64,000 nt of DNA from Saccharofermentans sp. GTDB taxonomy: Bacteria; Bacillota; Clostridia; Saccharofermentanales; Saccharofermentanaceae. The notes below the pieces were generated by a model that had not been told where the DNA came from, did not search any database, and worked only from the letters and a program-made list of their open reading frames with translations. Location of the stretch: positions 1 to 64,000 of the forward strand of contig JAILDX010000017.1 of NCBI GenBank assembly GCA_024688685.1, read 5' to 3'. Both the position numbers and the translations under genes were made by a program. Positions 42,585-52,998 of the stretch are shown here, piece by piece (position 1 is the first letter of the stretch; the number at the start of each line of letters is the position of its first letter).

Positions 42585-45461
42585 ATGCTTGCAATCGTTT
42601 ATTTTGTTATAGCCGCCATCTTCGGCATCACACTCGTAAATCTGACAGTGGTCGACGTCAGACGCCTTTTCGTCGCCTGCGCACCTTCAAAAAAGGCCAT
42701 CGCCGCAATTCCGAACACGCTGTTCACCGTTCCTTTCGGTATCCTTGTCGGCATCCTGACCACGTCATTCTTCAACTACTTCTGCATCCTCGGCCTGTCG
42801 CACTTCCTTGATGATGCGTCCCTCTGCAGAAGGATCGGCATGCTCGTCACTTTCGCGATCTTGCTCTGGCTCATCCTCTCGATCCTCGTGATCATCAACA
42901 AGAGAAGGATCAAGCGCAACGAAGAGATCGACCAGGCCGAGATACCTCCATACAAGTACAGCTTCAAGGATACGATGTTCTTCGGCATCGTCATCGCACT
43001 GGTTACCGCGGTCGTCACATTCCTCATGATCTACACATACAGGATCTCAGGAAGTGAGCTTCAGGCAGGCTATTCAACCTTCTCCGATCTCGCTCCCCAC
43101 ACCGCGATGGTTTCGTCGTTCTCACAGGGATTCAATTTCCCGACGCAGTATATGCACTTCTCGGGCGACGGCATCCAGTACCACTTCCTGTTCTATTTCT
43201 TCTGCGGAATGCTCAACTACGGCGGTCTGCCTATCGATATGGCTATCAACCTGCCGAGTATTGTTTCTATGGTCTGTGCACTCGTTCTCCTCGGTCTGTT
43301 CGCTATGCTGATCTCAGGAAAGAAGGGCACATTTGTCCTCACCCCCCTGCTCGTATTCTTCCGCAGTTCGTGGAACGTTTTCGATCACCTCCTGCTCCTC
43401 ATGAAGGAAAAGACTTTTGTTTCCGCCATCAAGAGCATCCTGACATTTGATTCCTGGTACGAGGTTACACCTTATGATTCATGGGGCATTTGGGCGATCA
43501 ATGTCTATCCGAACCAGCGCCACCTGATGTTTGGTGTTGGTCTTATCGTTGCAGTTATGATCATGTTTCTCCCCCTCCTGCGCAGAATGTGCATAAGCAT
43601 GCTCAGGGCAGGTTCATTCGGCGGAGCGATCAAGGCATTTCTGTTCAGCAGAAGCAGCTGGATACCCCGTAAGGATGACAGTCTGAGCCCCTGGCTGATC
43701 ACGCTCGTCTCTTGTCTTACAGTTATCCTGATGCCGTACTTCCATGGCTCCGCACTTATCACGATGCTGCTGATCCTGTTCGTTATGGCAATCTTCAGCG
43801 AGTGCAGACTGCTCCACCTTATCGTTGCCGTCTGTGCCGTTGCTTCATCGTTTATCCAGACGATGGTATTCTCCGGAAACGCATCCAATGTCGTTAAGTT
43901 CAAGTTCGCTCCCGGATTTGTCCTTGAGGACCTTTCCGTTCTGTCTGTAACCAAATACATACTCATAGTTACAGGCCTCACGCTGGTGCTGGCAATAATC
44001 GTGTCACTCATTTTCCTGTTCCACGATATTGCGCACAAGAAGCCCATCTACAGAACACTTCTGTTTATCGCATGTCTCATGCCTATGGGTTTCGCATTTA
44101 CATTCCAGATCACGATGGAAATGCTGGCTAACCACAAGTTTATCCAGATAACACTGCTGCTGGCTGATGCTTTTGTCGCAGTTCTCCTTGCCAATATGTT
44201 CGCACTGCCGTTCAAGAGATCATCCAAGCCGGATGAAGAGGAACAGCCAGCTGTCCTTCCTTCTTCCGTAAGGCTTGCAACCGCTAACGGCGAGCTGTTT
44301 GGTGATGAACCGGTAAATCTGGCGGATTCTTCTGAGTCTGATGAGCTGCTCGATCTGCCCGAAGAGATCATGCCTCTGGAGGAAGTTGCTGATCCTGAGG
44401 ATAATGAAGTTGATGAAGATGAGCCTTCTGAGTATATTCCCGCAATGCTGATCCCCGCAGAGGCAAAGGCTGTTAAGGAAGAAACACCCGCTGAAGAACT
44501 CCCGGCCGAAGAGATCCCGGCCGAAGAGATCCCGTCTGAAGAGACTGCAGGCGTACGCCCCGGCAGCGAAGTTATCGCCGCTGAGCGCAAGACAGATGAG
44601 ACTCTGTCACTCAATCTCTTTGAAGATGACGATGATGAATATGAGGATGAGGGCGCAAGTGAGATTGCTGAATCAGGCGAAGAGAGCACTGAGAAAGTGA
44701 TCGAAGAAATGTCTTTCGATGAGTTCTTTGAAGAGGCTGATGATGACAGAGAAGCTGAGATCCTCGAGGAAATCGGCGCACCTGAGGAAGAGCCGGTTGA
44801 AGAGTCTTTTGAGGAGCTCACTGAGGTTGAAGAACCTGAGGAAGCTGAAGCTGCTGAATCAGAGAAGTCTGAGGAGACAGAGACTGAGAAGCCTGAAGAG
44901 GCACCCGCAGCTGCAGCTGTTGAGAAGCCGAAGAAGGAAATGTCGAAAGGCACTTTCGTATTCCTGCAGATCTGCTCTATCGTTCTCGCTCTGCTGCTCC
45001 TTATCCCGCTCACCGCAACCGGTTTATCCGAGTGGTGCACATATTACAATCTCAACCGCGGCAAGTACACGATCGAAGCTGATTCTTCGATGACTCGCTG
45101 GATTAAGGAAAACACAGATCCTTCAGACGTCTTCCTGACGCCGATGTGGAGCCTTAACGAGTTCTATCTCGCAGGCCGTCCGTCTTACTATGGCTGGCCT
45201 TACTACGCCTGGTCCGCAGGCCACGACACCGAGACCCGCGACCAGATCTACGCATGGCTGATCTCCGGCTGCGGCGGCGACATCAACGAGTTCACACGTT
45301 ACTGCAAGGAGCGCGGCATCAGATACCTGATCGCATCCCCCGATTTCGACGCCGGCACATATGCATTTGGCGCGCAGTTCAACTGGGAGTTTTTCGCTGA
45401 CAACCTCACACAGGTCGCATCGTTCAGCGAGAACGGCACGAAGATCTACAAGATTTACTGA
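42585..45461 (+). CDS. Large GT-C-like membrane protein with acidic insert
   Basis: 958 residues from ATG 42585 (AAGGGGATAATC upstream). About 12 membrane helices fill residues 1-610. External loop motifs STFSDLAPHTAMVSSFSQGF and GDGIQYHFLFYFFCGMLNYG resemble GT-C glycosyltransferases. Residues about 615-850 are an extremely acidic, Glu/Pro-rich low-complexity segment (AEELPAEEIPAEEIPSEE), then a last helix (about 855-875) and an external C-terminal domain with WIKENTDPSDVFLTPMW, also GT-C-like. The acidic insert on the cytoplasmic side is unusual. Substrate unknown. Confidence 0.7.
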   Translation: MLAIVYFVIAAIFGITLVNLTVVDVRRLFVACAPSKKAIAAIPNTLFTVPFGILVGILTTSFFNYFCILGLSHFLDDASLCRRIGMLVTFAILLWLILSILVIINKRRIKRNEEIDQAEIPPYKYSFKDTMFFGIVIALVTAVVTFLMIYTYRISGSELQAGYSTFSDLAPHTAMVSSFSQGFNFPTQYMHFSGDGIQYHFLFYFFCGMLNYGGLPIDMAINLPSIVSMVCALVLLGLFAMLISGKKGTFVLTPLLVFFRSSWNVFDHLLLLMKEKTFVSAIKSILTFDSWYEVTPYDSWGIWAINVYPNQRHLMFGVGLIVAVMIMFLPLLRRMCISMLRAGSFGGAIKAFLFSRSSWIPRKDDSLSPWLITLVSCLTVILMPYFHGSALITMLLILFVMAIFSECRLLHLIVAVCAVASSFIQTMVFSGNASNVVKFKFAPGFVLEDLSVLSVTKYILIVTGLTLVLAIIVSLIFLFHDIAHKKPIYRTLLFIACLMPMGFAFTFQITMEMLANHKFIQITLLLADAFVAVLLANMFALPFKRSSKPDEEEQPAVLPSSVRLATANGELFGDEPVNLADSSESDELLDLPEEIMPLEEVADPEDNEVDEDEPSEYIPAMLIPAEAKAVKEETPAEELPAEEIPAEEIPSEETAGVRPGSEVIAAERKTDETLSLNLFEDDDDEYEDEGASEIAESGEESTEKVIEEMSFDEFFEEADDDREAEILEEIGAPEEEPVEESFEELTEVEEPEEAEAAESEKSEETETEKPEEAPAAAAVEKPKKEMSKGTFVFLQICSIVLALLLLIPLTATGLSEWCTYYNLNRGKYTIEADSSMTRWIKENTDPSDVFLTPMWSLNEFYLAGRPSYYGWPYYAWSAGHDTETRDQIYAWLISGCGGDINEFTRYCKERGIRYLIASPDFDAGTYAFGAQFNWEFFADNLTQVASFSENGTKIYKIY

Positions 45462-46222
45462 TCGCCAGGAAAGATAATATCGTCCAGCCCGGCTTCTATT
45501 GCGAGCTTTACCATAGTTTCAAATAGCTCACCGTAGAAGTCATTTGGACTCGCTATGTCGAGAAAGATAACGTCCTTCCCCGGCATCAGATCCATACTCA
45601 GATACCCCTTCCTTCTGTTGGTCGCCTTGTACGAATACCGCTCTTTATCGATCGCGCCGTCAATCTCTATGCCAGCGCATCTGCACTGCTCCGGTATATT
45701 AAAGATTATGTCTGGAAACAGCACATCAAACCCGTCCCCGACCTTCGGCTCCACCTTGTACTCAAGCCCGAACTTCTCCAGTATCTGCACTCCGATCATC
45801 TCATTCTTCGACCGCATCTTCATTCCTTTATACGGAACCGGATTCTCGATCAGCCTGCTGTTCATATTCGATTCCGCCTTCTCGAAAAAGTCCCCGTCAA
45901 AAATCGTATGCCTCCTCTTCTTAAGCGGGTAGCTGATATTGCGCGGTGGTATCTTGTAAATGATGTTCCATTCAGCTTCGAGGCGCTTGAGTTCCGCCGC
46001 ATAGCGCAGATATTCTTTAATTAACGGACTGTAGAACCGGCCTTTAGGAGAGTCAATATAGTATCTCCTGTAATTGTAGGTTGTTACGCTCGGGTCAAAT
46101 GGATCGTAACTAATCTTTACTGTCGCCCGACCGCGAACTGAACCAAAGCTCCCATGCGGGAGTTTTTTCATTTGTTCCTTAATGTAGCTCATTCTGAGCT
46201 CAAGTGATCGTCTGCTTTCCAT
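45455..46222 (-). CDS. PD-(D/E)XK-like nuclease-fold protein
   Basis: 255 residues. KMRSKNEMIGVQILEKFGLE, YKVEPKV, then DVLFPDIIFNIPEQ and AGIEIDGAIDKERYSYKATN give the RSKxE...PD...ExDG pattern of small PD-(D/E)XK (DUF559/Vsr-like) endonuclease folds. The N-terminal 110 residues are helical and basic. A nuclease activity is inferred, not shown. It converges with the GT-C-like gene (7-base overlap). Shine-Dalgarno is weak, and ATG 46192 is a possible later start. Confidence 0.6.
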   Translation of the reverse strand: MESRRSLELRMSYIKEQMKKLPHGSFGSVRGRATVKISYDPFDPSVTTYNYRRYYIDSPKGRFYSPLIKEYLRYAAELKRLEAEWNIIYKIPPRNISYPLKKRRHTIFDGDFFEKAESNMNSRLIENPVPYKGMKMRSKNEMIGVQILEKFGLEYKVEPKVGDGFDVLFPDIIFNIPEQCRCAGIEIDGAIDKERYSYKATNRRKGYLSMDLMPGKDVIFLDIASPNDFYGELFETMVKLAIEAGLDDIIFPGDQ

Positions 46223-46292
46223 AGCATAAATTGTACCCGCTTACAATCGAAAAAAAGTCTCAACTTTGCTTTTGTAGAAAAGTTGGGAATTT

Positions 46293-46404
46293 TATTACCG
46301 TTTTTTTGAGTTTTTAAGAAAAATCGGTAACGATATCGGTAATCCAGCATCAAATTACCGATTTTTTCGAGTTTTTGAGAAAAATCGGTAACGGGATCGG
46401 TAAT
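46293..46404 (-). repeat. TTACCGAT repeat, two tandem units (family 3), inverse orientation
   Basis: Units 46293-46342 and 46354-46404 start ATTACCG(AT)TTTTT and end ATCGGTAAC..ATCGGTAAT. They match 23376-23490 when reversed, again as a pair with a 61-base period. Each unit is self-complementary. Confidence 0.7.
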
Positions 46405-46484
46405 CTTTTTGCGCACTCGTTCTCGCACGCTCACTCGATCTCGCCCCCGCATGCGCACGCGCCCCGCCCCCGCACGCAAAAAAT

Positions 46485-46507
46485 GGGGCGCCCGCAACAG
46501 GCGCCCC
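46485..46507 (-). terminator. Terminator of the EF-G paralog
   Basis: On the minus strand GGGGCGCC-TGTTGC-GGGCGCCCC-like stem followed by ATTTTTTG. The adjacent 46410-46480 is a C-rich stretch with nothing else recognised. Confidence 0.75.
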
Positions 46508-46528
46508 GCTCAAAATAAATAATAATTA

Positions 46529-48601
46529 TTACTCTTCTTCCTTATAAGCAGCAATTACCTTATCAGCAACCTCCGGCGGAGCGGGTTCATATCTTGCGTG
46601 CTCAAACGCGAACCAGCCGCGGCCCTGAGTCATTGACTTAAGGTCTGTTGCGTAATCAAGGATCTCAGCCGTAGGAACTTCGCAGTTGATAACGGAGCCC
46701 TGCTCGTCAGCATCGATGCCCATGATACGTCCGCGACGCTTGTTGAGATCACCCATGATATCGCCCTGCTTGTCATCAGGTACATGAACTTCCATGGAGC
46801 TGATGGGCTCGAGGAGGATCGGGCTGGCTGCTGTCATACCTGCCTTGAATGCGAGGTTTGCAGCGATCTTGAACGCCATTTCGGAAGAGTCAACATCGTG
46901 GTAGGAACCGTCAACGAGAGTTGCCTTGAGGTTAACTACAGGGAAGCCTGCGAGGACACCCTTCTTAACTGACTCCTGCAAGCCCTTCTCAACTGCAGGG
47001 AAGAAGTTCTTCGGAACTGCGCCGCCGAAAACGTTCTCAGCGAATACGAGCTCTTCCTGCTCAGGGTTGGGTTCGAACTCGATCCATACGTCACCGTACT
47101 GGCCGTGTCCGCCGGACTGCTTCTTATGCTTGCCCTGTACCTTGACCTTCTTGCGGATAGTCTCACGGTAAGGAACCTTCATATCTGTAAGGTCGCACTC
47201 AACCTTGTACTTATCCTTCAGCTTGCTCTGGAGAACCTTAAGCTGCATGTCACCGAGACCTGAGAGAACCATCTGCTTTGTCTCAGGGTTGGTAACGACC
47301 GTGAAGCACTTATCCTCATCTGCGAGCTTTGTAAGACCGGAGATTATCTTCTCTTCATCGCCCTTTGCCTTAGGCTCGATGCTCTTGGAAAGAACGGGTG
47401 TAGGGAACTTGATCTTCGGGAGCTCAAGAACACGCGCTCTGTCGCACAATGTATCGTTAGTGTCAGAGATAGCGAGCTTAGCCGTAGCACCGATATCGCC
47501 TGCAGATACAGCGTCTGTAGGGATCTGCTTCTTACCTACGAGGTAGAACAGGCCGCCGATTCTCTCATCCTTGCCCTTCGTTGCGTTGAAGAGAGTTGAG
47601 TTAGCCTTAACGGAACCTGCGTTAACCTTGAAGATGGAGATCTTGCCTACGAACGGGTCGGAGATCGTCTTGAAGATGAAGCATGCTGTGGGATCGTTTA
47701 CATCACACTTAACTTCCTCTTCCTTGCCATCGGGATATGTAGCGATAACCGCGGGCTTTCTGCCTGCCGGAGGAGTATCCTTCGCGATACAGTTGAGCAG
47801 GAAGTCAACACCGACGTTCATGTATGCTGAACCGCAGTAGATCGGGTGCAGCTTGCCTTCACGGAAACCTGCGTGTACGCCGTGCCTGAACTCATCCTCA
47901 GTAAAAGGCTCGCCTGCGAAGAACTTCTCCATGAGCGCGTCGTCAGCTTCTGCAACGACTTCGTTGACCTTCTCCTGGAGCTCGTCGATACGTGCGTTAT
48001 ACTGATCGGGAAGCGGGAACTCTGTGAGCTTGCCGCTCTTCCAGTCAACGGAGAATGCCTTACGGTTCATAACGTCAACGATACCAGTCATCTGGCCGCC
48101 TTCCATGATAGGGAATGACAGCGGGATAACGGAAGCGCCGTAACGCTCCATCATCCTTGATGCGACGCCTTCGAAATCAGCGTTAGGCTCGTCCATTCTG
48201 TTTACGAAGAATAGGAAGGGAACGTTCTTGCCGTTAAGGAGTCTGATCGCCTTCTGCGATCCGACGGATGTGCCGCCCTTTGCGGATACCATTACGACAC
48301 CGCTGTCGGCGATTCTGATACCAGCCATCTCTTCACCCAGGAAGTCAAAGTCACCGGGAGTATCGATGATATTGATCTTGCTGCCCTTATATTCGCATGC
48401 TGCGACTTTGGCTGCTACTGACATCTGACGCTTGATCTCTTCGGGATCGAAGTCCATTACAGTATTGCCGTCAGTTATGCGTCCCAGGCGGTCTGTGCTT
48501 TTGGTGCAATATAACATAGCTTCTGCCAATGTGGTCTTACCTGAACCGACGTGGCCGAACAAAGCGATGTTACGGATCTTGTCTGCGGAATATTTTTCCA
48601 T
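46529..48601 (-). CDS. EF-G-like translational GTPase (EF-G2/FusA2 type)
   Basis: 690 residues from MEKYSADKIR, with GGAGG 8 bases upstream. P-loop GHVGSGKTT and switch II DTPGDFDF differ from canonical EF-G (GHIDAGKTT, DTPGHVDF) and match the EF-G paralog group. All five EF-G domains seem present (domain IV begins QSGGHGQYGDVWIEFEPNPE). The paralogs bind ribosomes, but their role in translocation is unclear. The canonical fusA is not in this window. Confidence 0.9.
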   Translation of the reverse strand: MEKYSADKIRNIALFGHVGSGKTTLAEAMLYCTKSTDRLGRITDGNTVMDFDPEEIKRQMSVAAKVAACEYKGSKINIIDTPGDFDFLGEEMAGIRIADSGVVMVSAKGGTSVGSQKAIRLLNGKNVPFLFFVNRMDEPNADFEGVASRMMERYGASVIPLSFPIMEGGQMTGIVDVMNRKAFSVDWKSGKLTEFPLPDQYNARIDELQEKVNEVVAEADDALMEKFFAGEPFTEDEFRHGVHAGFREGKLHPIYCGSAYMNVGVDFLLNCIAKDTPPAGRKPAVIATYPDGKEEEVKCDVNDPTACFIFKTISDPFVGKISIFKVNAGSVKANSTLFNATKGKDERIGGLFYLVGKKQIPTDAVSAGDIGATAKLAISDTNDTLCDRARVLELPKIKFPTPVLSKSIEPKAKGDEEKIISGLTKLADEDKCFTVVTNPETKQMVLSGLGDMQLKVLQSKLKDKYKVECDLTDMKVPYRETIRKKVKVQGKHKKQSGGHGQYGDVWIEFEPNPEQEELVFAENVFGGAVPKNFFPAVEKGLQESVKKGVLAGFPVVNLKATLVDGSYHDVDSSEMAFKIAANLAFKAGMTAASPILLEPISSMEVHVPDDKQGDIMGDLNKRRGRIMGIDADEQGSVINCEVPTAEILDYATDLKSMTQGRGWFAFEHARYEPAPPEVADKVIAAYKEEE

Positions 48602-48759
48602 CAGTCTTTCCTCCTTCAATGTGGTATCAGATTAAACATCCATTTCCGATTATATATGATTTGGTATGCGATTTCCACAAAAAACATATATGGCGCTCCC
48701 ACTTTTTTGTGCATTTTTCTTCGATTGCCACAAATATTCCCATATATAGATTAAAATGA

Positions 48760-48788
48760 TTGACTTTTGTATTTTTATGCATTATATT
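48760..48788 (+). promoter_or_regulatory. arg operon promoter with ARG box
   Basis: TTGACT (48760-48765), 17-base spacer, TATATT (48783-48788). Between them TGTATTTTTATGCA (48768-48781) is a perfect match to the ArgR/AhrC operator core TGNATWWWWATNCA. Bound ArgR would block RNA polymerase when arginine is plentiful. ArgR itself is not in the window. Confidence 0.8.
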
Positions 48789-48827
48789 GCATAAATCATT
48801 ATCCCAAAGTGAGGCATTATAACCAAT

Positions 48828-49904
48828 ATGAATAGTGAAAAAATAAAAATAAGTATTATAGGCGCTACCGGTTATGTCGGAGCAGAGCTCGTAAAGGGTT
48901 TCGTTAACCATCCTTATGCAGAAATTATTCATCTTACATCCCAGTCTTTCGCCGGGAAGAAGTATTCAGAGATCTATCCCGTATTCAAGGGAGTATGCGA
49001 CGTAACACTCGAGGAAGGTGATTACGTACAGATCGCCAAGGACAGTGATCTCGTTATAACCGCTCTTCCCCACGGCGTATCTTCAAAGACGGTTCCCGTA
49101 CTCCTTGAGAACGGCACACGCGTAATCGATCACTCAGGAGACTTCAGATATAAGAACCTCGCAACATATGAGAAATCATACAAGCTGGAGCACCCTCATC
49201 CGGAGCTCCTGAAGGAAGCGGTTTACGGACTTCCCGAGTTCTACAGAGAGGAGCTCAGGACAGCACGCCTGGTCGCTAATCCCGGCTGCTATCCGACATG
49301 CTCTCTCATTGCTCTGGCACCCTTCCTTACACAGGGACTGATAAAGGCTGACAGCATAATCATCAATGCGGTTTCGGGCGTGTCAGGTGCAGGAAGAAAA
49401 TCAGATCTGGCTTACGCATTCTGTGAGACAGATGAAGCATTCAAGCCCTACGGTGCAGTTGGTCACAGACACACGACAGAAATCGCCGAGCAGTGCGGAT
49501 TTCTTTCGGAAAAGTCAGGCAGGGAAGTAGTTAAGGCCGTTACATTTACTCCCCACCTCGCACCTTTCAAGAGAGGCATGCTCGCAAGCATTTACGTGAA
49601 GCCCGATGAGAGTTTTGCGGATGTTTCGAGCGGGAAGATCAATGAAGTATATCAGGAGTTTTACAAAAATGAGACTTTTGTAAGAGTCCTCGAAGGAAAG
49701 GCTCTTCCTGATGTAAAATCGGTTTACGGTTCAAATTATATAAATGTCAACGGAATGTACGATCCCGAGACAGATATGATCAAGCTGTTTTCGGCACAGG
49801 ATAATCTCGGCAAGGGCGCAGCTCTCCAGGCTATCCAGGCAGCTAACTGTATGTTCGGGCTTCCCGAGGGTACAGGACTCAAAAACGTGGTAAGAGGTGT
49901 ATGA
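48828..49904 (+). CDS. argC: N-acetyl-gamma-glutamyl-phosphate reductase
   Basis: 358 residues. Third step of arginine synthesis: NADPH-dependent reduction of N-acetylglutamyl phosphate. [20 protein letters not shown] is the nucleotide fold, [13 protein letters not shown] holds the catalytic Cys, and GHRHTTEI the catalytic His. It is first in the operon. GAGG is unusually far (13 bases) from the ATG. Confidence 0.96.
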   Translation: MNSEKIKISIIGATGYVGAELVKGFVNHPYAEIIHLTSQSFAGKKYSEIYPVFKGVCDVTLEEGDYVQIAKDSDLVITALPHGVSSKTVPVLLENGTRVIDHSGDFRYKNLATYEKSYKLEHPHPELLKEAVYGLPEFYREELRTARLVANPGCYPTCSLIALAPFLTQGLIKADSIIINAVSGVSGAGRKSDLAYAFCETDEAFKPYGAVGHRHTTEIAEQCGFLSEKSGREVVKAVTFTPHLAPFKRGMLASIYVKPDESFADVSSGKINEVYQEFYKNETFVRVLEGKALPDVKSVYGSNYINVNGMYDPETDMIKLFSAQDNLGKGAALQAIQAANCMFGLPEGTGLKNVVRGV

Positions 49905-49906
49905 CG

Positions 49907-50848
49907 ATGAGTGACAAGAATCCTCCCTTCATCGAAGGCGAAATGAAGACAAAAGTTGATAAGGCCCATATCCTTATCGAGGCCCTTCCCTACATCAAGA
50001 AACTGAGAGGCCAGACCATCGTCATCAAGTACGGCGGAAATGCCATGATAAACGAGGACCTGAAGCAGTCGGTCATGGACGATATCGTGCTGCTCAAGTA
50101 CATCGGCATCAACCCGATCCTTGTCCACGGCGGCGGACCTGATATCAACAACATGCTGAGCAGAGTGAACGTCGAGTCCCATTTCGTGAACGGCCTCAGG
50201 TATACAGATACGGACACGATGCAGATCGCACAGATGGTCCTCATCGGAAAGACTAACAAGGAGATCGTTTCGAATCTCTGTGCCAAGGGTGCGAAGGCGA
50301 TCGGTATCTCCGGTATCGACGGACAGCTGATCGAGGCTGAGAAGATGACCGTTGATCCTGAAGGCAATCCTGTTGATATCGGATATGTCGGAACGATCAA
50401 GAACATAGATACGACAGTTCTCTCGATGCTCGCAAACGACGAATATATTCCTGTAATCGCACCTATCGGTATGGGTGAGCACGGCGAGAGTTACAACATA
50501 AATGCTGACACGGTTGCATCCGAAGTCGCTGTTGCGCTTCAGGCATCCAAGCTCATGATACTCACTGACGTCGGCGGCGTGCTCGAGAAGAAGGAAGACG
50601 GAGAGAACCACATCATCCCCGTTCTCGACGAGAAGGATATCGAGGACTGCATCAACAGAGGCATCATTTCAGGCGGGATGATCCCCAAGATCAACGGTTG
50701 TCTCGATACAGTCAGACGCGGCGTAAACCGCGCGCACATCATAGACGGACGTATCCCCCACAGCCTTATCCTTGAGATCTTCACGGAAAAAGGCATCGGA
50801 ACAATGATCGTAAAAGAAAAGAGGAACAATTATGAGTATAGAAAGTGA
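49907..50848 (+). CDS. argB: Acetylglutamate kinase
   Basis: 313 residues from MSDKNPPF. Amino acid kinase fold phosphorylating N-acetylglutamate: [36 protein letters not shown] and [21 protein letters not shown] favours ATG 49907 over ATG 49901. The N-terminal extension of about 25 residues is typical of arginine-inhibited hexameric forms (inference). It overlaps argD by 17 bases. Confidence 0.95.
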   Translation: MSDKNPPFIEGEMKTKVDKAHILIEALPYIKKLRGQTIVIKYGGNAMINEDLKQSVMDDIVLLKYIGINPILVHGGGPDINNMLSRVNVESHFVNGLRYTDTDTMQIAQMVLIGKTNKEIVSNLCAKGAKAIGISGIDGQLIEAEKMTVDPEGNPVDIGYVGTIKNIDTTVLSMLANDEYIPVIAPIGMGEHGESYNINADTVASEVAVALQASKLMILTDVGGVLEKKEDGENHIIPVLDEKDIEDCINRGIISGGMIPKINGCLDTVRRGVNRAHIIDGRIPHSLILEIFTEKGIGTMIVKEKRNNYEYRK

Positions 50849-52049
50849 TCTTTATCTGGTAAAAGATTATGACAAAAAATACTGCATGCAGGTCTTTGCA
50901 CCGCAGGATGTCGCATTCGTCAAGGGCAAGGGAAGCTATCTCTACGACCTGTCAGGAAAGAAATATCTTGATATGATCGGCGGCATAGCTGTCAACTCCG
51001 TAGGACACGGACATCCCAAGCTCGCCAAGGCGATCGCCGAGCAGTCAAAGAAGCTCATCCACTGCTGCAACTATTACTACATTCCTTCAAGGAGTGAACT
51101 CGCATATACGCTCTGCAAGAAGAGCTTTGCCGACAAGGTATTCTTCTCCAACTCCGGAGCGGAAGCAAACGAAGCAGCCATCAAGCTCGCACGCGGCTAT
51201 TTCTACTATAAGGGAATCGACAAGTACGAGGTCATCACAGCGAAAATGAGCTTCCACGGAAGGACCATGGCGACCATCGCCGCTACAGGCCAGCCTAAGT
51301 TCAGCAAGCCCTTCGAGCCCGTAACACCCGGCTTCAAGTACGTTGAGTTCAACAACATAAGCGAACTTGAATCAGCTATAACTGACAAGACGGCAGCCAT
51401 CATGCTCGAACTCATCCAGGGCGAGAGCGGTGTCAATCCCGCAGCACCCGACTACATCCACGCAGTAAGAAAGCTCTGCAACGAGAAGAATATCCTTCTG
51501 ATCGATGACGAGATCCAGACAGGCGTCGGAAGGACAGGCAAGATGTTCTGCTATGAGCATTACGGCATCTACCCCGATATCATGACTCTCGCTAAAGGAC
51601 TTGCAGGCGGTGTTCCGATCGGCGCAACACTCTGCAGCAACGAGGTTGCATCAGGCTTCCACGTCGGTGATCACGGATCGACTTTCGGCGGCAATCCCCT
51701 CGCAACAACAGCAGCAAATACAGTGCTCAGCATCATCGATGAGGAGAACCTCGTAGCAAACGCTGCGGTTATCGGTGACATGATCATGGACAAGCTCCAG
51801 GCACTGAAGGCAAAGTATCCGCAGATCCATATGGTGCGCGGAAGAGGACTTCTTATCGGCATCGAGTTCGCACCCATCATCTCAGCACAGATGATGAGGG
51901 ATTCGCTTCTCGAGAAGGGATTCCTCGTAAGTGCGATCGGAGCGTCAACGATAAGGATCGCTCCCCCGCTGAACATTTCGAAGAGTGAAGCGTTGTCATT
52001 CACATCAGAGATTGAGAAGATAATGAAAGCACAGAGCAAGCTTAAGTGA
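50832..52049 (+). CDS. argD: Acetylornithine aminotransferase
   Basis: 405 residues. PLP enzyme of class [23 protein letters not shown] binds phosphate, [18 protein letters not shown] holds the cofactor-contacting Asp, and [15 protein letters not shown] the Schiff-base Lys. It converts acetylglutamate semialdehyde to N-acetylornithine. AGAGGA lies before the ATG inside argB. Confidence 0.95.
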   Translation: MSIESDLYLVKDYDKKYCMQVFAPQDVAFVKGKGSYLYDLSGKKYLDMIGGIAVNSVGHGHPKLAKAIAEQSKKLIHCCNYYYIPSRSELAYTLCKKSFADKVFFSNSGAEANEAAIKLARGYFYYKGIDKYEVITAKMSFHGRTMATIAATGQPKFSKPFEPVTPGFKYVEFNNISELESAITDKTAAIMLELIQGESGVNPAAPDYIHAVRKLCNEKNILLIDDEIQTGVGRTGKMFCYEHYGIYPDIMTLAKGLAGGVPIGATLCSNEVASGFHVGDHGSTFGGNPLATTAANTVLSIIDEENLVANAAVIGDMIMDKLQALKAKYPQIHMVRGRGLLIGIEFAPIISAQMMRDSLLEKGFLVSAIGASTIRIAPPLNISKSEALSFTSEIEKIMKAQSKLK

Positions 52050-52059
52050 GGTACATAAA

Positions 52060-52998
52060 ATGAAGCATTATATAGATTTTCACGAGGATGTTGGAATTGA
52101 AGAGCTCGACAAGCTCCTCGATATCGCTGTTGATATGAAGGCAAAGACAAAGGCAAGGATCCCCCATCACTATCTTGAGGGACAGTCTCTTGCAATGATC
52201 TTCACAAAGTCATCAACGAGGACAAGAGTTTCGTTCGAGGTCGGTATGTACCAGCTCGGCGGTCAGGCACTTTTCCTGTCCGACCACGACATCCAGATCG
52301 GACGCGGCGAGACTATCTATGATACAGCACACGTTCTCTCCGGAATGGTTGACGCCATCATGATCAGGACTTTCGCTCATCAGGATATCGTAGACCTCGC
52401 TAAGTACGGTTCTATTCCCGTCATCAACGGTCTTTCCGACGACCAGCACCCCACACAGATGCTTGCAGACCTTCTTACCATCAAAGAAGTTAAGGGCGGC
52501 CTCAAGGGACTCAAGCTCGCATATCTCGGCGACGGAAACAATGTCGCAAACTCACTTCTCCAGGCTTGCGCGAAAGCAGGTATGGACGTAGCCATCGCTT
52601 CACCCTCCGACTATACATGCCCTGACAAGTACGTCGGGCAGGCAAAGAAGGACGCTGCGATCACAGGCTCCAAGGTTCTCATGACAACGGATCCCTTTGA
52701 GGCTGCAGCAGACGCAGACGTAATCTACACCGACACTTGGACATCCATGGGTCAGGAGGAAGAGAAGGCAATGCGTGTCCGGATCTTCAAGGATTATCAG
52801 GTCAACTCCAAGATCATGGGCGTTGCTCACAAGGACGCAATGTTCCTCCACTGCCTCCCTGCATACCGCGGATATGAGGTTACCGAGGACGTTATCAACG
52901 GACCCCAGAGCTACGTATTCCAGGAGGCTGAGAACAGACTCCACGCTCATAAGGCCATCCTTGTTAACTGCATGGCTGACATTAATGAGTTCATTTGA
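52060..52998 (+). CDS. argF: Ornithine carbamoyltransferase
   Basis: 312 residues. Carbamoyl phosphate site FTKSSTRTRVSFEVG, ornithine site HCLPAYRGYEV, and TDTWTSMGQEEE, all typical of OTCase. It forms citrulline. It lies 10 bases after argD with GAGGT. Its last 14 bases overlap the GNAT gene. Confidence 0.95.
   Translation: MKHYIDFHEDVGIEELDKLLDIAVDMKAKTKARIPHHYLEGQSLAMIFTKSSTRTRVSFEVGMYQLGGQALFLSDHDIQIGRGETIYDTAHVLSGMVDAIMIRTFAHQDIVDLAKYGSIPVINGLSDDQHPTQMLADLLTIKEVKGGLKGLKLAYLGDGNNVANSLLQACAKAGMDVAIASPSDYTCPDKYVGQAKKDAAITGSKVLMTTDPFEAAADADVIYTDTWTSMGQEEEKAMRVRIFKDYQVNSKIMGVAHKDAMFLHCLPAYRGYEVTEDVINGPQSYVFQEAENRLHAHKAILVNCMADINEFI

Noticed and set aside
44048..45040. Long Ser-rich minus-strand reading frame
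   Set aside because: It is the antisense of the Glu-rich insert of the GT-C-like protein; codon bias alone keeps it open.
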